Shown: piece after piece, positions 1 to 11,638 of the stretch
Layout of the letters: each line of letters starts with the position of its first letter
Numbering within the stretch: position 1 is the stretch's first letter
From: Clavelina lepadiformis
Lineage: Eukaryota; Chordata; Ascidiacea; Aplousobranchia; Clavelinidae
NCBI RefSeq assembly: GCF_947623445.1
Contig: NC_135240.1
Location: 5,208,001-5,272,000 of the forward strand
Length of the DNA stretch: 64,000 bases
Reading direction: 5' to 3'
Program-made: the position numbers and the translations under genes
Notes under the pieces: model-generated
Told to the model about the DNA's origin: nothing
Seen by the model: the letters and a program-made list of their open reading frames with translations, nothing else
Database searches by the model: none

Positions 1-172
1 TCAAAAAGCAACTAATGACTGCTTGCCGCCCATCAGACATGGTGAGTCTCAATACAGATTATACTCACTTAGTTAAGAAATATAATCAAGTACAGACAAA
101 CGAGAATGCAAATATGAGCAACGTGTCGTGAAATAACTTTATCGGCCAAACATTTTAAGCACAGGCACTCAC

Positions 173-3100
173 TCTGCTCCACACCAGGGAAGCGGCTTCT
201 TCTTTATGGATCGGTAAATCTCTTTCAGTAAGTTTGGGTCAAAATCCTGCCCGCCAGGACCAAGCCCACTTAGGTTGGCGAGGAACTGCTTGCTGGTCAT
301 GCGCCGCCGTCCACTGTGTTTTGAGCCGTGGAGGTCAGTGTTGAGGAGGGCCGTGGCACATATGACGGTGTGGATCGCATCTGGCGATTATACAAGAAAT
401 CAATGCATCTGTTCGATCAACTTAACTAGCTTTAAATTGCATAATTATTTACAGTACAAAATTCATAGTTGGCAATTAAGTAACAGTATCACGACCTTTA
501 ACCAAGTGAGGTGAATGCAACATCACGCAACACATGAGTTAGATGTTTATTCTAAAATTTAAATATCTATATTATTTTATATTTATTTATATTGTATTTA
601 AATATATTAAATATAAATTTAAAAACTCATCAGCCACCGTGTTGTCATTTAAAAAGGTTTGCAATTATCATACGCATATTTACAGAAGCCTGCTTGCATA
701 CGGCAACAACCCAGATGCTTTTTAACAACATGATATACCGTGGTTTGAAAATACCACAAACGCTACCTCCAGGAAATATCAATTATTTATATTTAAGAAG
801 CATCGGTTTTAGACGTCATGTAGTCTCTAATTCACAACGTGTGCTGCGTATTCAGGTTTCATGAGCAAATGTATGTTTGATAAAGTAAAACACTGAAGAA
901 TTCCTGAACAAACAACGAAAGTGAAAAAACTAACACATTAGGCTGTGATTATACAAGAAAATAAGAATTTGCTAAATAAAAATATGCAAATGGTTTTATT
1001 GGTAATTTGATGATATTTAAATGTGCTGTTAAAACCAGACATTCGGGAAATCTCTGGCATAAAAATAGCTGAAAGATTTTACAGAGAGAGCAGACCAGGC
1101 TCAAAATAATCCACCAAAATCATGTAATGCTGAGTAACTTATGCTGTTGTGCAGCTAATTGATTAAATTTAACCCGGACTTAAGTCGTCTCACATAATTA
1201 CACATTGACTGACATGAGAGGAGTTTTCATCTAATGCAAGTATTTTGCCGTAACTGATTGCTCACAAATACTTTACACGTATTGCCCAGTAATTACAGCA
1301 TGTCAAAAGCCAGACAGATGCATCTTTAAAATATTCATTAAATATTTCTGATTGATAAAATATCAATTATTCACTATCATCATTGAGAGCATATTGGGTC
1401 AAATGAGGTCGTGGGCTCATGGTGTAATGATCAGTTGCAGAATTGATACAAACAACCACCCGGGCTATACTGATCAACACGTTATATGCTTTTATGATAA
1501 AAATTATGAAAGATTAAATATGTGCGTAACAACCAATACCATCTACACATTTATCACAGTATCACATATAGTAGCTGTGTTAAGCATACTCAAATGTTAG
1601 TAAACCATACAAAGTGGCTTATTATGAAGCAAGAGATTTGTACAAATACCGTATGTTAAGTATATAGCAGGAGTATAGAGGTCAATTGAAAATATTAAGG
1701 TCAGATAGCCTGTATATACATTGTAAGTAAACAGTTATAACTACATCGACATTCTACACATATATGTGTATACACGTGAATGACAACGCATGTAGCCTTA
1801 TTCATTTGTAAGCACAGCGTGTACCTGTGTCCTTGCTGAGGAAACCGGGGTTGCAATGGGAAAAGTGCAGAGTGAATTGATAGAGCACCCTCTCTCTTTC
1901 CTGTGTTTCACCGACCAGTGCCAAACGTTTTAACAACAACCTGTAAAAGGCAATACATTAACATGTTGCCCAGACATTCATGGCACGAATGTGAGAATTG
2001 ATTCCGGCAACTAAGTAAATACAGTCACTTATTTCATTTGGTCACGACTATTTTAGTAGTGCTGTAAAAAAACATTCCACATTCCTCATCAACTCCAATC
2101 ATATACATATATAGTAATATACTATAAAACTATGAAGCCAAGTCCACTGATTTGTTTAACAAAAGTTTTACAAACATGCTAGTTTAGGCTCTAACTAAAT
2201 TCCGCATGGATCAGGTCTAACTAGGCACACACACACACAACCTCGAAAACCAATAGAAAAAACACAAATCACGACAACTGGCTCCTTGCAAAAATTCTTA
2301 AGCACAGCAAAGTCACTGATTCTCCAAACTCATTCATGCATGTCTGTATATATTTAAGCAACATTGACTCTACTGAAACAGCGATAGCTTGGTGAACTGC
2401 GGCTCACAAGTTAAAAAAGCAAACAGAAAGCTTTTCTTTGAAACCATGATCTACAACTTACATGAATGTAGTCGTTCTGTGTGTGACATTTCTGACAAGC
2501 TACAAATAAATGATTAACCAGACCAAATGGAGAAAAACATATGGATATGAAGAATGATTGAAATTCTTTTTTCCAGCATTTATAAATTGAAAGACAGAAT
2601 TGTATTTACATCAGGATGAGTGGCTTTGCTGTATAAACACCATTTTCTACGGCGCTCTTCGATGTTTAAGCCGAAAGCAGATTGTGAAGGTTTTCAAAGC
2701 GCACCAACAACAAGTGGCCTCGCATTCCTTGTTCTGTCACGGAAGTTGCGGATCAACGTACTAACAGACAGGCGTTGGCCGCTCAAACACCGCCAGATAT
2801 TGGTAATGGTTGGGCGATTTGAGTGCGGCTGGCTATCTCTGTCATGTTGACATAAGGTATCTGTGGTTTGTAGTTGATGGTGGTCGTAAAACCAAATCAA
2901 AAATATCGGCGCCCAAGAATAACAACACAAGCTTCAAGAAATTTGTTCTATAAAACGACCCGAGCGCAAACTAATTTGCATGCGATGAATGAGCGAGGCA
3001 GGAAATGTGAGGAACAGGAACAGGAACATGGATGGACGCATATATCCGCCAAATCAAAGCACCCTCGCCGAGACAAATTAGCACTGATATCGACAGTTTT

Positions 3101-6100
3101 GACGGTATTCAAACCACTGAATCATGACCTATCCGACACGACAGCCAACTAAAAATTTGCCTTGTTTTTGTAAGAACGTATGCACAATGTGTAAGCATGA
3201 TAAGCACGGGCTCGTCACATTAAACACAAGTGACAAACACAGGTTTGGAATTCGATGCAGACAGTGCGTAATGTGGCGGAACTCGTCCATTAAACGCAAA
3301 ATCATTTCGTGATTTGAAACACGCGCCACGTACAACTCAACTTATTGCAAAGTTGGCGCTTCCACCACGATCGCAAGCAGCGGTTGTGTGCCAGCAGACA
3401 CATTTTGTGAGGCTACAAAACTTAAAGCGATCTAATGGAGGGTGAAGCAATCATGGCACTGTGTCTACGAAATACGACGAATCGCAGTCGCTATGTCTTG
3501 GAAAAGAAGTCACCCGTAACATCACGAGCGAGTCGCGAAAAAATTGCAGGTGGCCTTGTGCGATGACGTAATCGCTTGTCGCGTTGTCACCATAAGTTTC
3601 GAATCGCGTGCGAGATTGAACCACAATCGCTTATGCATTTGCTTGGAATTAAAGAGCTATCAAATAATATTACTTCTTCCAATTGATCTTTGAATGGCTG
3701 TAAGGAAAGTTTCTTTTTAATTGCTTATTATTTTGTCTCTTGGCATTAATTCAGCCTGCAACCATGCATCGATATGACGTCATTAGTTCGTAACCCGCTT
3801 TCGCCGGGTGGTATTGATTACGTCATTCGTTTCCGAAGTGGCCAATTGAGTGCAGTGGGGCAGAAGTATTAGTCAAAAGCGATCAAAAATACCCAGCGAG
3901 ATGCCTGTGGGAACCGACCAACGATAAGGAAACGGGATTAATAAGCGGGCTGTGTAATGTTGTGAACCACAACAATTGTAACAATGTTTTTAACAGGATT
4001 CGACAATAATAAGATTTAAACGAACAGTTTTCACCATCATTCACACAAAATCATTACTTCGTTCTTGAAGAAGGGAACTCTGTGTTGATGACTAACTGAC
4101 CACATTACCAAAATCGCCTGTGAATAATTTTAAATAAAACAAGGAATCTTGAAAGTGTCTTCGAACAAGCGGAGCACGCTATGAAGTTCAAACGGAGTTT
4201 AGCCACGTATTAGGACTGGTTTATTGTACTAATAATAATAATAATGGTTGAACAAACTAAACACCTTATTGTAATTGCAAAGCAAATAGGCCTAATTGTA
4301 CGCAGGGGTAAATTGCGGCCGACGAAAACTTTCGACCTTTACAAATGCCAATACAGCTCAAACGACTTGATTAAAAACAATCGACTTTGAGACAATTTAA
4401 ACTGTAGCTGCGACGCAAAAAGTATTTCCTTGTTGCTTCGCAGCGGGATGTCTTGTCACGATTTTTAACAAGCGTCTAAAAATACACAGAAAAATAATTT
4501 CCCGACAAATTTCCAACAATCTTGCATTTCATTTCAGCCCCACCAATTGTAAGCAAATAGAAGACACATTGCAATTTTATTCCCATAGTTCGTGCGTGAG
4601 AGAATCGGATCCGGAAGTAGCAAGCATGAAAGATTCGCGATTGATGGGTCGTTGTGAATGAAAGGTGAGTTATTTTTCAAAAAAAGCATCAGCTGAACAA
4701 CAAACCTGCCGCTCATCCAAATATGGAGGCATGTTGTGGATAACTAATCACAAACAAAGCCACGAAGCGCCACGCCACAACCGCAGAAACCTGAGCGAAC
4801 CGCGTATTGTGTTAATTGGCGCATATACTGTGCGTGTACAACGTTCAAAGAGACCGGCTAGGCGAGACCACTGAAGTATCTCATATATGGACGTTGTGTA
4901 TTTTAACCTATGTGTACAGTGTAGACATATGCTTATACTAGTCATAACATCCAGTTTTTAATCTCGAAGTATATATACGAAACACTGACAAATCAACTCG
5001 CCACATCATATCAATTTGCTGTCATTATTTTGGCAACTAAAACTACCCTGTTAAAAATCTTTCACGCTTGACCGGGTAACAATAACAGCGGTTAGATTAA
5101 CAAAATTTGCAAAACATTGACATCCTGGCAGCATTTAAGCGACCCAAGGCTGGTTAACGACCAGGATTAAATTGATTAACTATAAACAAAGGTGATGTAA
5201 TTTGTGTAACAATAGCGACATAAGTGACTGGTGATGACAACGATTGATGACCATAAGTACAAAGAATTTCTACTGGCAGCTTTAGGGCAAAATGACTACT
5301 AAACCTGTGAAAATTTGTTATGTGTGGGCACAGATTACTCGAATAATGATATTCCAGTGAAAACAAGTCGCTTAGTAGTTGTAACATAGTAAAATGTTTG
5401 ACAAGTTTTGAAACGCAAAATAAGCATAAACCTTTCTCCCCAAAGCTGGCAAAAAATAAAGCAATTCCACTCCAGTACAAATGGTATGTGAAAAATTTAA
5501 CACAACCCTGGCGACCAAAGGAATCGAAATAAACTTCAACAAAAATATTGCAACAAGAACATCAGATATGTATGTCACATGACGCCTCAAAAAAGCAACA
5601 AAGTAATAATTTGATGACAAAAAGCAAGATGACATGAATAACAACAATACTCAGTATCATTTAATGTTAGAATTTTACTATGCATCAGACACACTGGTAT
5701 TTCTAGAAGGACTGCTGGGTGCTGGTATAAAATTGAATGCATGGAATAAGTTTGTGACTTACCTCAAACTGTCGTCCAAACTCACATGGCTGAAGTTGAA
5801 CATCTCCATGTATTTTTTGGCAACGAGCAGTCCAAATTCATCTCTAACAACAACAAGGTTAATTAATTATTATTAAAACGAAATATTTGATATATGCATA
5901 AGGCTTTGAAGTAAAAGTTACCAGATATAAAAATGTAGGCCAAGAAATATATGAATCGTATACCAAGGATATTGTGCGTAGTTGACTTGTTTTATCAAAA
6001 TATATATGTGTAATAATGATCTATATTTTATCATAATATGCGTAATATGATGTAATAATGTACAATCCCACTTGTTTCTCCTTACGTTTGGCAGAGATGT

Positions 6101-6667
6101 TGCATGACATCACTTTTATCTTGGCCTTGAGAATGGAAGAGTTTCTTAGCTTGTTTCATCGCTCTAATCTCGATCACTTTCTTTTCATTTTTAACGACAT
6201 ATTCATTAAACTTTGGAGTTAACGGGGAAGATCGTTGTAAGACTGTCGACTCATTGCTGGTTTCTGCTGCCGATTCGACGACGTTGGATGCTTGTGGAGG
6301 ATTGACGACAACAGTAGCAGATGTTTGACTTGCGTTGGATTTCTTTCGACGCATAAATGTCTCGCTCTCTCCAGAACTAGTGTTACTGTTATAACGTGTC
6401 ATGGTGTGAAAACCGCTGTCTCTTCTTTCTGCTTTCTCGTGATGAATATATGTGTTTGAAATTTCAATAACATTCTTCTGAAAATGGTTACTCGATGAGG
6501 TCTTTATGACTTGATTATGATGGCCAGTGTCAGATACATCTTCTCCTGGATAGCGGCAGACATCAAATACCCCGCAAGTAGCTTGGCTCAGATCATTATT
6601 ATTACCATTCGTATCAGTTATACTACTGCTGGACATTACAGCAGTTTCATAACTTTTCATAATTAAC
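173..6667 (-). CDS. PSD: EFA6/PSD-type Arf6 guanine-nucleotide exchange factor (5' coding part, runs off the window)
   Basis: EFA6/PSD proteins load GTP on Arf6 at the plasma membrane and link endosomal traffic to cortical actin. Four coding exons are seen: 6086-6667, 5763-5843, 1825-1940 and 173-380. All have GT-AG ends and join in phase. The first has a Ser/Asn-rich N-terminal region and then the start of the Sec7 domain. The second reads DEFGLLVAKKYMEMF, as in vertebrate PSD. The third carries GETQERERVL with the glutamic-finger Glu that drives nucleotide release. The fourth carries CATALLNTDLHG. The rest of Sec7 and the expected PH and coiled-coil regions lie beyond base 1. The start at 6660 is favoured because an acceptor-like site (ttaggcag) ends 7 bases upstream; 5' exons may be missing. 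Family call is firm, paralogue not resolved. Confidence 0.85.
381..1824 (-). other. EFA6 intron, no gene seen
   Basis: This intron splits the Sec7 domain after a first-position base, completed by AT of the next exon. It is AT-rich and I see no coding exon, RNA gene or clear repeat in it. Confidence 0.6.
1941..5762 (-). other. EFA6 large intron
   Basis: This 3.8-kb intron separates two Sec7 exons. Apart from the Tc1/mariner remnant near 2.6-2.9 kb and a short (taa)n tract near 4232, I recognise nothing. Open frames here, such as 5154-5480 on the minus strand, show no family resemblance. Confidence 0.6.
2625..2930 (-). pseudogene. Tc1/mariner transposase remnant
   Basis: Read on the minus strand, the frames give QRLSVSTLIRNFRDR then ARPLVVGAL. 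This lines up with the stretch between the DNA-binding and catalytic parts of Tc1-like transposases (RISAQTVRNRLRE, ARRPYVGPVL). Just before it, a second frame gives RYLMST..QR.PAA, like DRYIRLTHLRDRFLPA. Just after it a shifted frame gives LKHRRAP, like RHRRARL. At least two frameshifts and several stops are present, and no terminal inverted repeats were found, so this is an old fragment. It lies in an EFA6 intron. Confidence 0.5.
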
Positions 6668-7102
6668 CTGCCTAAAACTAACTGATGGAAGTAGACTATA
6701 TTGTTATATAGAAATCCTATGCCAAGTTTGGAAACGTATACTAATTCTACTTGCACAGTAGTAACCCAAATAAACTGCCAGAACTAAGTTTCCACAACAA
6801 CAAATATACACTTTCTCATAAGTGCAGCTTATCTCTTAACTTAATGTTAGTCCATGGGCTACTAAACACTTTTTGTTCTATTGCTTTAGATTAGTTACTA
6901 CAACATCTGCTAGTTCAGTAGGTACATATATGCTTGAAATGTGCCATAACAGGAATTGCAATGCAGTTCTGATTATGTAGCAGCTACACAGCAAGCTATA
7001 GGCAAGGAATCATAAAAGATCATACTGGTAGCCAATAGTCGACCAAATCATGTTATGATTGGACATTTGCGCAAAATACAAGTACCTGTAGGCCCCCAAG
7101 TA

Positions 7103-7260
7103 TGGCAGTTTTCGACGAAAAACTAGTGCGTGTATATATGCAAATTTTGGCGTGATTGTATGCACTGAAGCCTTAATTCTTTGTTCCTTTATTATAAATC
7201 GGCGTGAAGATAATGAAAATGAATTCCGTGTGTGCAGGTCCCACACTTTCTACTGGGCCT
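7103..7260 (+). repeat. Dispersed repeat, copy 1
   Basis: This stretch matches 59322-59560 in the same orientation. Shared blocks are tatggc-gtttt-gac, gcaaa-tt-ggcgt, cttaattcttt, attataa-t-ggcgt, and a final block of the form ccacacttt. Copy 2 has an internal extra of about 80 bases. Neither copy has a convincing reading frame. The family is unrecognised, probably a non-autonomous element. Confidence 0.45.
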
Positions 7261-8093
7261 ATGACTTGCCCTCTAGGCTGTTAATTCATTTAAAACAAGC
7301 CTACCCTCATTAATCAAATATAGAAATGTCACCTAAAAGGATGTCGGAACCAAAAAAGTCTTACTCCAGACAATGAACAAACTCTAGACCGCAGTTCTAA
7401 CAAAACAAACCTACAAAAATGCCATGGCGTCAGCATAAGCTAAACCAAAATCCTGTAACCGTTGTATGGCTGTTTCTGTGCTAATTGGCTTGTAACATTC
7501 TGTACGGGAGGCTATATGGACTTTTATCTCTTCTACGCTACACCCTTGTATTTAAGTATAAGCTACAGGCCTAGGCTTTAAGGCTTATAGCCTAGTTTTT
7601 GTTGACTAATAGCTTTGACGCTTTTTGATAATTACCGGTATCGCGAAAGTTTAAGTCTTTAAGCCAATCACGCAAAAAAGCTTACCGGCATAACGCATTA
7701 CCATTAACTATACTAACTTCAAATAAATTTCAAGCCTACACAGCCCGTAAAGTCCCGTTACAGCATTCCAGTCGTGGGCGAACTCCTGCATCCCACAGTA
7801 TCTAGAGACCAATAAGACTACAAGCTACAAGATTTTAGTTCATTCTGTCTGGAAGGCCTACAAAAAAAAGATCCACCAAACGTCCACAAACTATTAGTGC
7901 CATCTCGTGTACGTTTCAAAAAAACGAATCAAATATCATCGAAAAAGTTCCGTCAAGACAGAAAATCTTCAATTTTTTATTCAAAAATATATTTATACAA
8001 AAATAAGACACGTATGAATTTAACAAGAAACCATGTTATTGTACAGTTCAAACTTGATTTATTTCAGGTCTAACTCCATACAAAAAATAAACG

Positions 8094-8275
8094 TCGGCTT
8101 GGTAGCCGAGTGGTTAAAGTATTGTCCTGCTTTGGCCCTTGTTCCATGTTCGATACTAAGTGGCGCTACCGTGGTAACGCATTTGGACAAGGCATTAACG
8201 ACACTTGCTCCTGTTCAATGAATTACGTAGACAATTCTAAATTTGAGCAATAAAATTTAGAAAAAAAATTTGAAA
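8094..8275 (+). repeat. tRNA-derived SINE
   Basis: The 5' part resembles a tRNA. A perfect A box (TAGCCGAGTGG, 8103-8113) and a perfect B box (GTTCGATAC, 8148-8156) sit at normal spacing. The tRNA fold is not intact: the anticodon arm is not clear and no acceptor pairing closes it. An AT-rich tail with AATAAAATTTAG and an A run follows, as in a SINE with a tRNA head, unrelated body and A-rich tail. A decayed tRNA gene is the alternative. Confidence 0.55.
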
Positions 8276-10226
8276 TGTGTGACAATCGGAACTTGCACAA
8301 AGCTAGCTCGGTAACCGGGGCTGGAGCAATAAGCAATCATCGCCATGTTTAAGTTGTGCAAGTTGTGCTTTCTTCGGTTCGCGCCAACTTGATAACTCGA
8401 TAGGTTAATATTTGTAAAATAGGTACAAAAAGTCATAAGGAAGTGAAAGATTAGTAGGCCTATACTTTAAACATTCTTGTTATTAATCTATTACACGCAA
8501 TGGTATGGTATGATCATAAATTTTGGCTTACTGTGCAGTCAAACGTAGTTATACTTATCAAAATTCTTGCCTTGCTAAAAAAATGCCGACAATTCAACCC
8601 ATATAAAAAATGGAAGGCGAAGTGTTCAATAACCCAATTCTGCCAACTGCGCTAGCCGCTAGCTATTCAGGTTATAGTTACTTTTCTGCTAAGTAAAAAA
8701 ACGCACATCAAAACAGTAGATCAAATTTCAAAGAGTAGATTTAAATCTATGACGTCACATGTTGGGGTACAAAGTTTGTCACAACACCAGACCACAATCT
8801 ACAAAATGTTTGGGCAGAAAATATATGCTGGCTCATACTATACAAATTTTTCATCACCAAAAAGGTTTCAGGTTTGGCAGGGAATCCAATTTTACCACGA
8901 AACCGCAACAACAACGTATTAAAGAAATGGTACAAAAAACTAATACGTCGGTGCAATAAATTTTGTTTTGCACTGAGAATGCGGTGAATGTCAACTTTTG
9001 GAACCGCTTGTGTTATTTCCCGTTAGTGATTTTGTAATGTAAAATTTAAGCTTTAACAGTCAATACACAAAACACTCAAAAACGTGATTTTGGCACCTTT
9101 CCAAATTAAAAATAATTTGAATAGGGCGACATCCTGCGGTGTGGTGTAACGAAATGAAAACGACAAGAGAAACGGAAAAAGTTAAATTTGTTCAAGATGG
9201 GACTTGCCTGCTGGCGCGAAAATCAAAGTGCCGAAAGTGATTGAATGTTTGATATGACCATAATTTGATAAAATTAAAGTATTTTTAACACCGGGAAAGT
9301 TTCATCAAGATCTTTGTTAACTTTGGTAAGTTTTTTAACATTATTTCCGAGGGTTAACCGACCGGTACGATACTTTTAAGTGGTTAAATCATCTTACGAT
9401 AGCCTAGCCTATTTCTGTGTTATCAATTCTCAAATAGGCTAGGCTATATTATTACAATATACGGGTATAATACTGTAGGAAAACGTCGGCTTCCTTAGAA
9501 TGTCACACCTGTCAAAAAATTAGGTCGGTGCAAATTATTGAGGTGCAGCTGTGTGACTACTGTAGTCGTAAAATATCTCAGGGGTGCAGCTTTCGGGTCT
9601 AGTGCAGAAGTACACAACCAGATAAAGTGGCAATTTGAGTAGCTGTGGTCTAGTATTCAAAGGCATCCTGTGATTGTTCACTTTTGCACTTGACCCTATT
9701 TTCCGATCAAGACTGTCTGACTGTATTTAAAATCCCTTAAATCTTTCCCGTTTTAACCGTTAAAGCTTTCGAGGTATAACTGCTTTTCTCTAGTTCATTG
9801 TTTGTTTGTGTGCATCTTTCTTTTGCTGTAACAACTTTAGCACCATAGATATGTTATTTTAAATTGCTTCCAACAGTCAATAACGAAATAAACAACACTG
9901 TTTAATCTTGTAGCCCCCTGGGGAGAATAAATAAAATTAAGGTTTATCAAGCTGCGGATGTTGTATGTTAGGTCAGTAGGAAGATACTGAATTTGGTTTT
10001 GGTGGCTCTGTTAGTTGTTATCAGAATTATTGTGTAATCAGAATCTTGCGAATCTTGCAGGTTCAAGTGAAATATTTATTTTGTTTATGACCTGGTGAGA
10101 GTTGAAATTGCATTTTTATACCGAATTGTTGCAAGTATTACAAGTGCAGAGAGATTTATATTTTATTCAGTACTCACTTGTTTTGGGCCTTCCATTGGTC
10201 CTTCCTCAGAGTTTAAAGTTGTAAGT

Positions 10227-11151
10227 CAGGGGTCGGCAACCTACGGCCCGCGGGCCGGATCCGGCCCGCCATGCGAAATCGTTCGGCCCGAGATATATTA
10301 ATTAGTTATCACAAGAATACGGCCCGCCGTTTCTTATTGAGTTTCAAACTGCAGTGTTAGCACTGTTTGAAAAAATTGTGGTATTGTTACGCCATAAGTA
10401 CATCGTACTAGTCTATTGTTACGCCATAAAACTGGTGCGAAGGCGGTAGACTAGTATCTCGTACTAAGTACGAGATTGTCTGTAGAGTAGACTAGACTAG
10501 TCGTTATAGATACAAAGAGAAATTTAATTACTGAATTTTCCTCACGCTTTTCCGACATTCATTCTCTACAAAATAAATTCAGGCTATTCAGTACTCCGTT
10601 TGAAGTGGACGCCAATACCATTCCTGAAAAATTTCAAATGGACCTTATTGAAATGCAATGCAGTGACGAATTGAAGGCAAAATTTCATACAAAGGGCATA
10701 TCGCTGCTTGACTTTTACAATAAGTACCTTCTGGAAAGTGGTCTTTATCCCAGCTTGACCAACAATGCAAAAGAAATGGCATCGATGTTTGGTAGCACGT
10801 ACACATGTGAACAAATGTTTTCAACAATGTAATTCACGAAGAGCAAGTTAAGATCACGCATTTCCGACGACCATTTAGAAAATGTTCTGGTTCTTGCTTC
10901 ATCTGACTTGTCACCAGATGTTGAAAAACTTTCACAAAGCAAGCAGCATCAAGTGTCACATTAATGCTGTGTTGTTGAAGTGTGAATACATATATTTTGC
11001 TCTTTTTGTGATTGGTATGATTGAGATTGCAGCAATGTAGCGTAATATACTGAAGTGAGTGTGAATTATAGTATTAATGAAAATTGCGGCCCGCCAAAGA
11101 GTTGTATACTCGACATTTGGCCCGTGACTAGCAAAAGGTTGCCGACCCGTG
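10227..11151 (+). mobile_element. hAT transposon, internally deleted, with intact ends and 8-bp target duplication
   Basis: The element starts CAGGGGTCGGCAACC and ends with the complement form GGTTGCCGACCCGTG. Both sides are flanked by the 8-bp direct repeat TTGTAAGT (10219-10226 and 11152-11159), the hallmark of hAT insertion. Subterminal sequence is rich in GGCCCG motifs on both sides, as in hAT families with GTF2IRD2/ZBED-like transposases. Only the C-terminal part of the transposase remains, so it could not move by itself. Confidence 0.9.
10491..10964 (+). pseudogene. hAT transposase C-terminal remnant
   Basis: One frame runs from 10491 to the stop at 10962-10964 with a single internal TAA at 10830. 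It contains LFSTPFEVDANTIPEKFQM, then MFGSTYTCEQMFSTM, then TKSKLRSRISDDHLENVL. These match the hAT dimerisation region (insertion pattern around MFGSTYVCEQLFS and LRSRLTDEHL). The N-terminal BED finger and most of the catalytic core are absent. The near-intact frame indicates recent inactivation or deletion. Confidence 0.8.
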
Positions 11152-11638
11152 TTGTAAGTAGTTGTTTTGTAAAAAGTAAGAAAACAAGAGCAAAATATAG
11201 AAGTTTATGAATGTTTGGTTGAAAGTGTAAAAATAATGCAATGTTTTAGAGTTCGTTTTTGCAATTTTCTTGATTGCTTGAAAAAGATTGATTTCTATTA
11301 TGGTCCAATGAGGCTCAATGACACATGATGACTGCTTTCTCCATGATTTCTTTGGCTAAGATTTTAATCAAATGCAAATTCGCAGTAAACTTGAATTTGC
11401 ATGAGAATCAAAATATATATATTATTTATATTCTCAGAAAGCATAGTCTTTTTCCATTTAGCACAGTTCTTCCTAATTACGATCAAACACTGCTGCTTAA
11501 GCGGATTTTCGATTAAAATAAAAATTTTAGTCACCACTTGTTGCTACCTCTGCAAAGATTAATTGTATTAATTATCTAATTATGCGGATGATAACATTCA
11601 TTGATTTTTATTCAGAGATCTTAAGAACATAAGCTGCG

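Larger units (their letters stand above)
6668..10226. other. Intergenic region between the divergent EFA6 and CEP135 genes
   Basis: No coding gene is supported here. It holds a dispersed repeat copy (7103-7260) and a tRNA-derived SINE (8094-8275); the rest is AT-rich with no recognised feature. Promoters of both flanking genes and non-coding 5' exons may lie here but cannot be pinned down. Confidence 0.55.

Noticed and set aside
2620-2850. 76-codon plus-strand frame in the EFA6 intron
   Set aside because: Shadow of the transposase remnant on the other strand.
8100-8175. Functional tRNA gene
   Set aside because: A and B boxes are perfect but the cloverleaf does not close and the sequence continues into a SINE-like tail.
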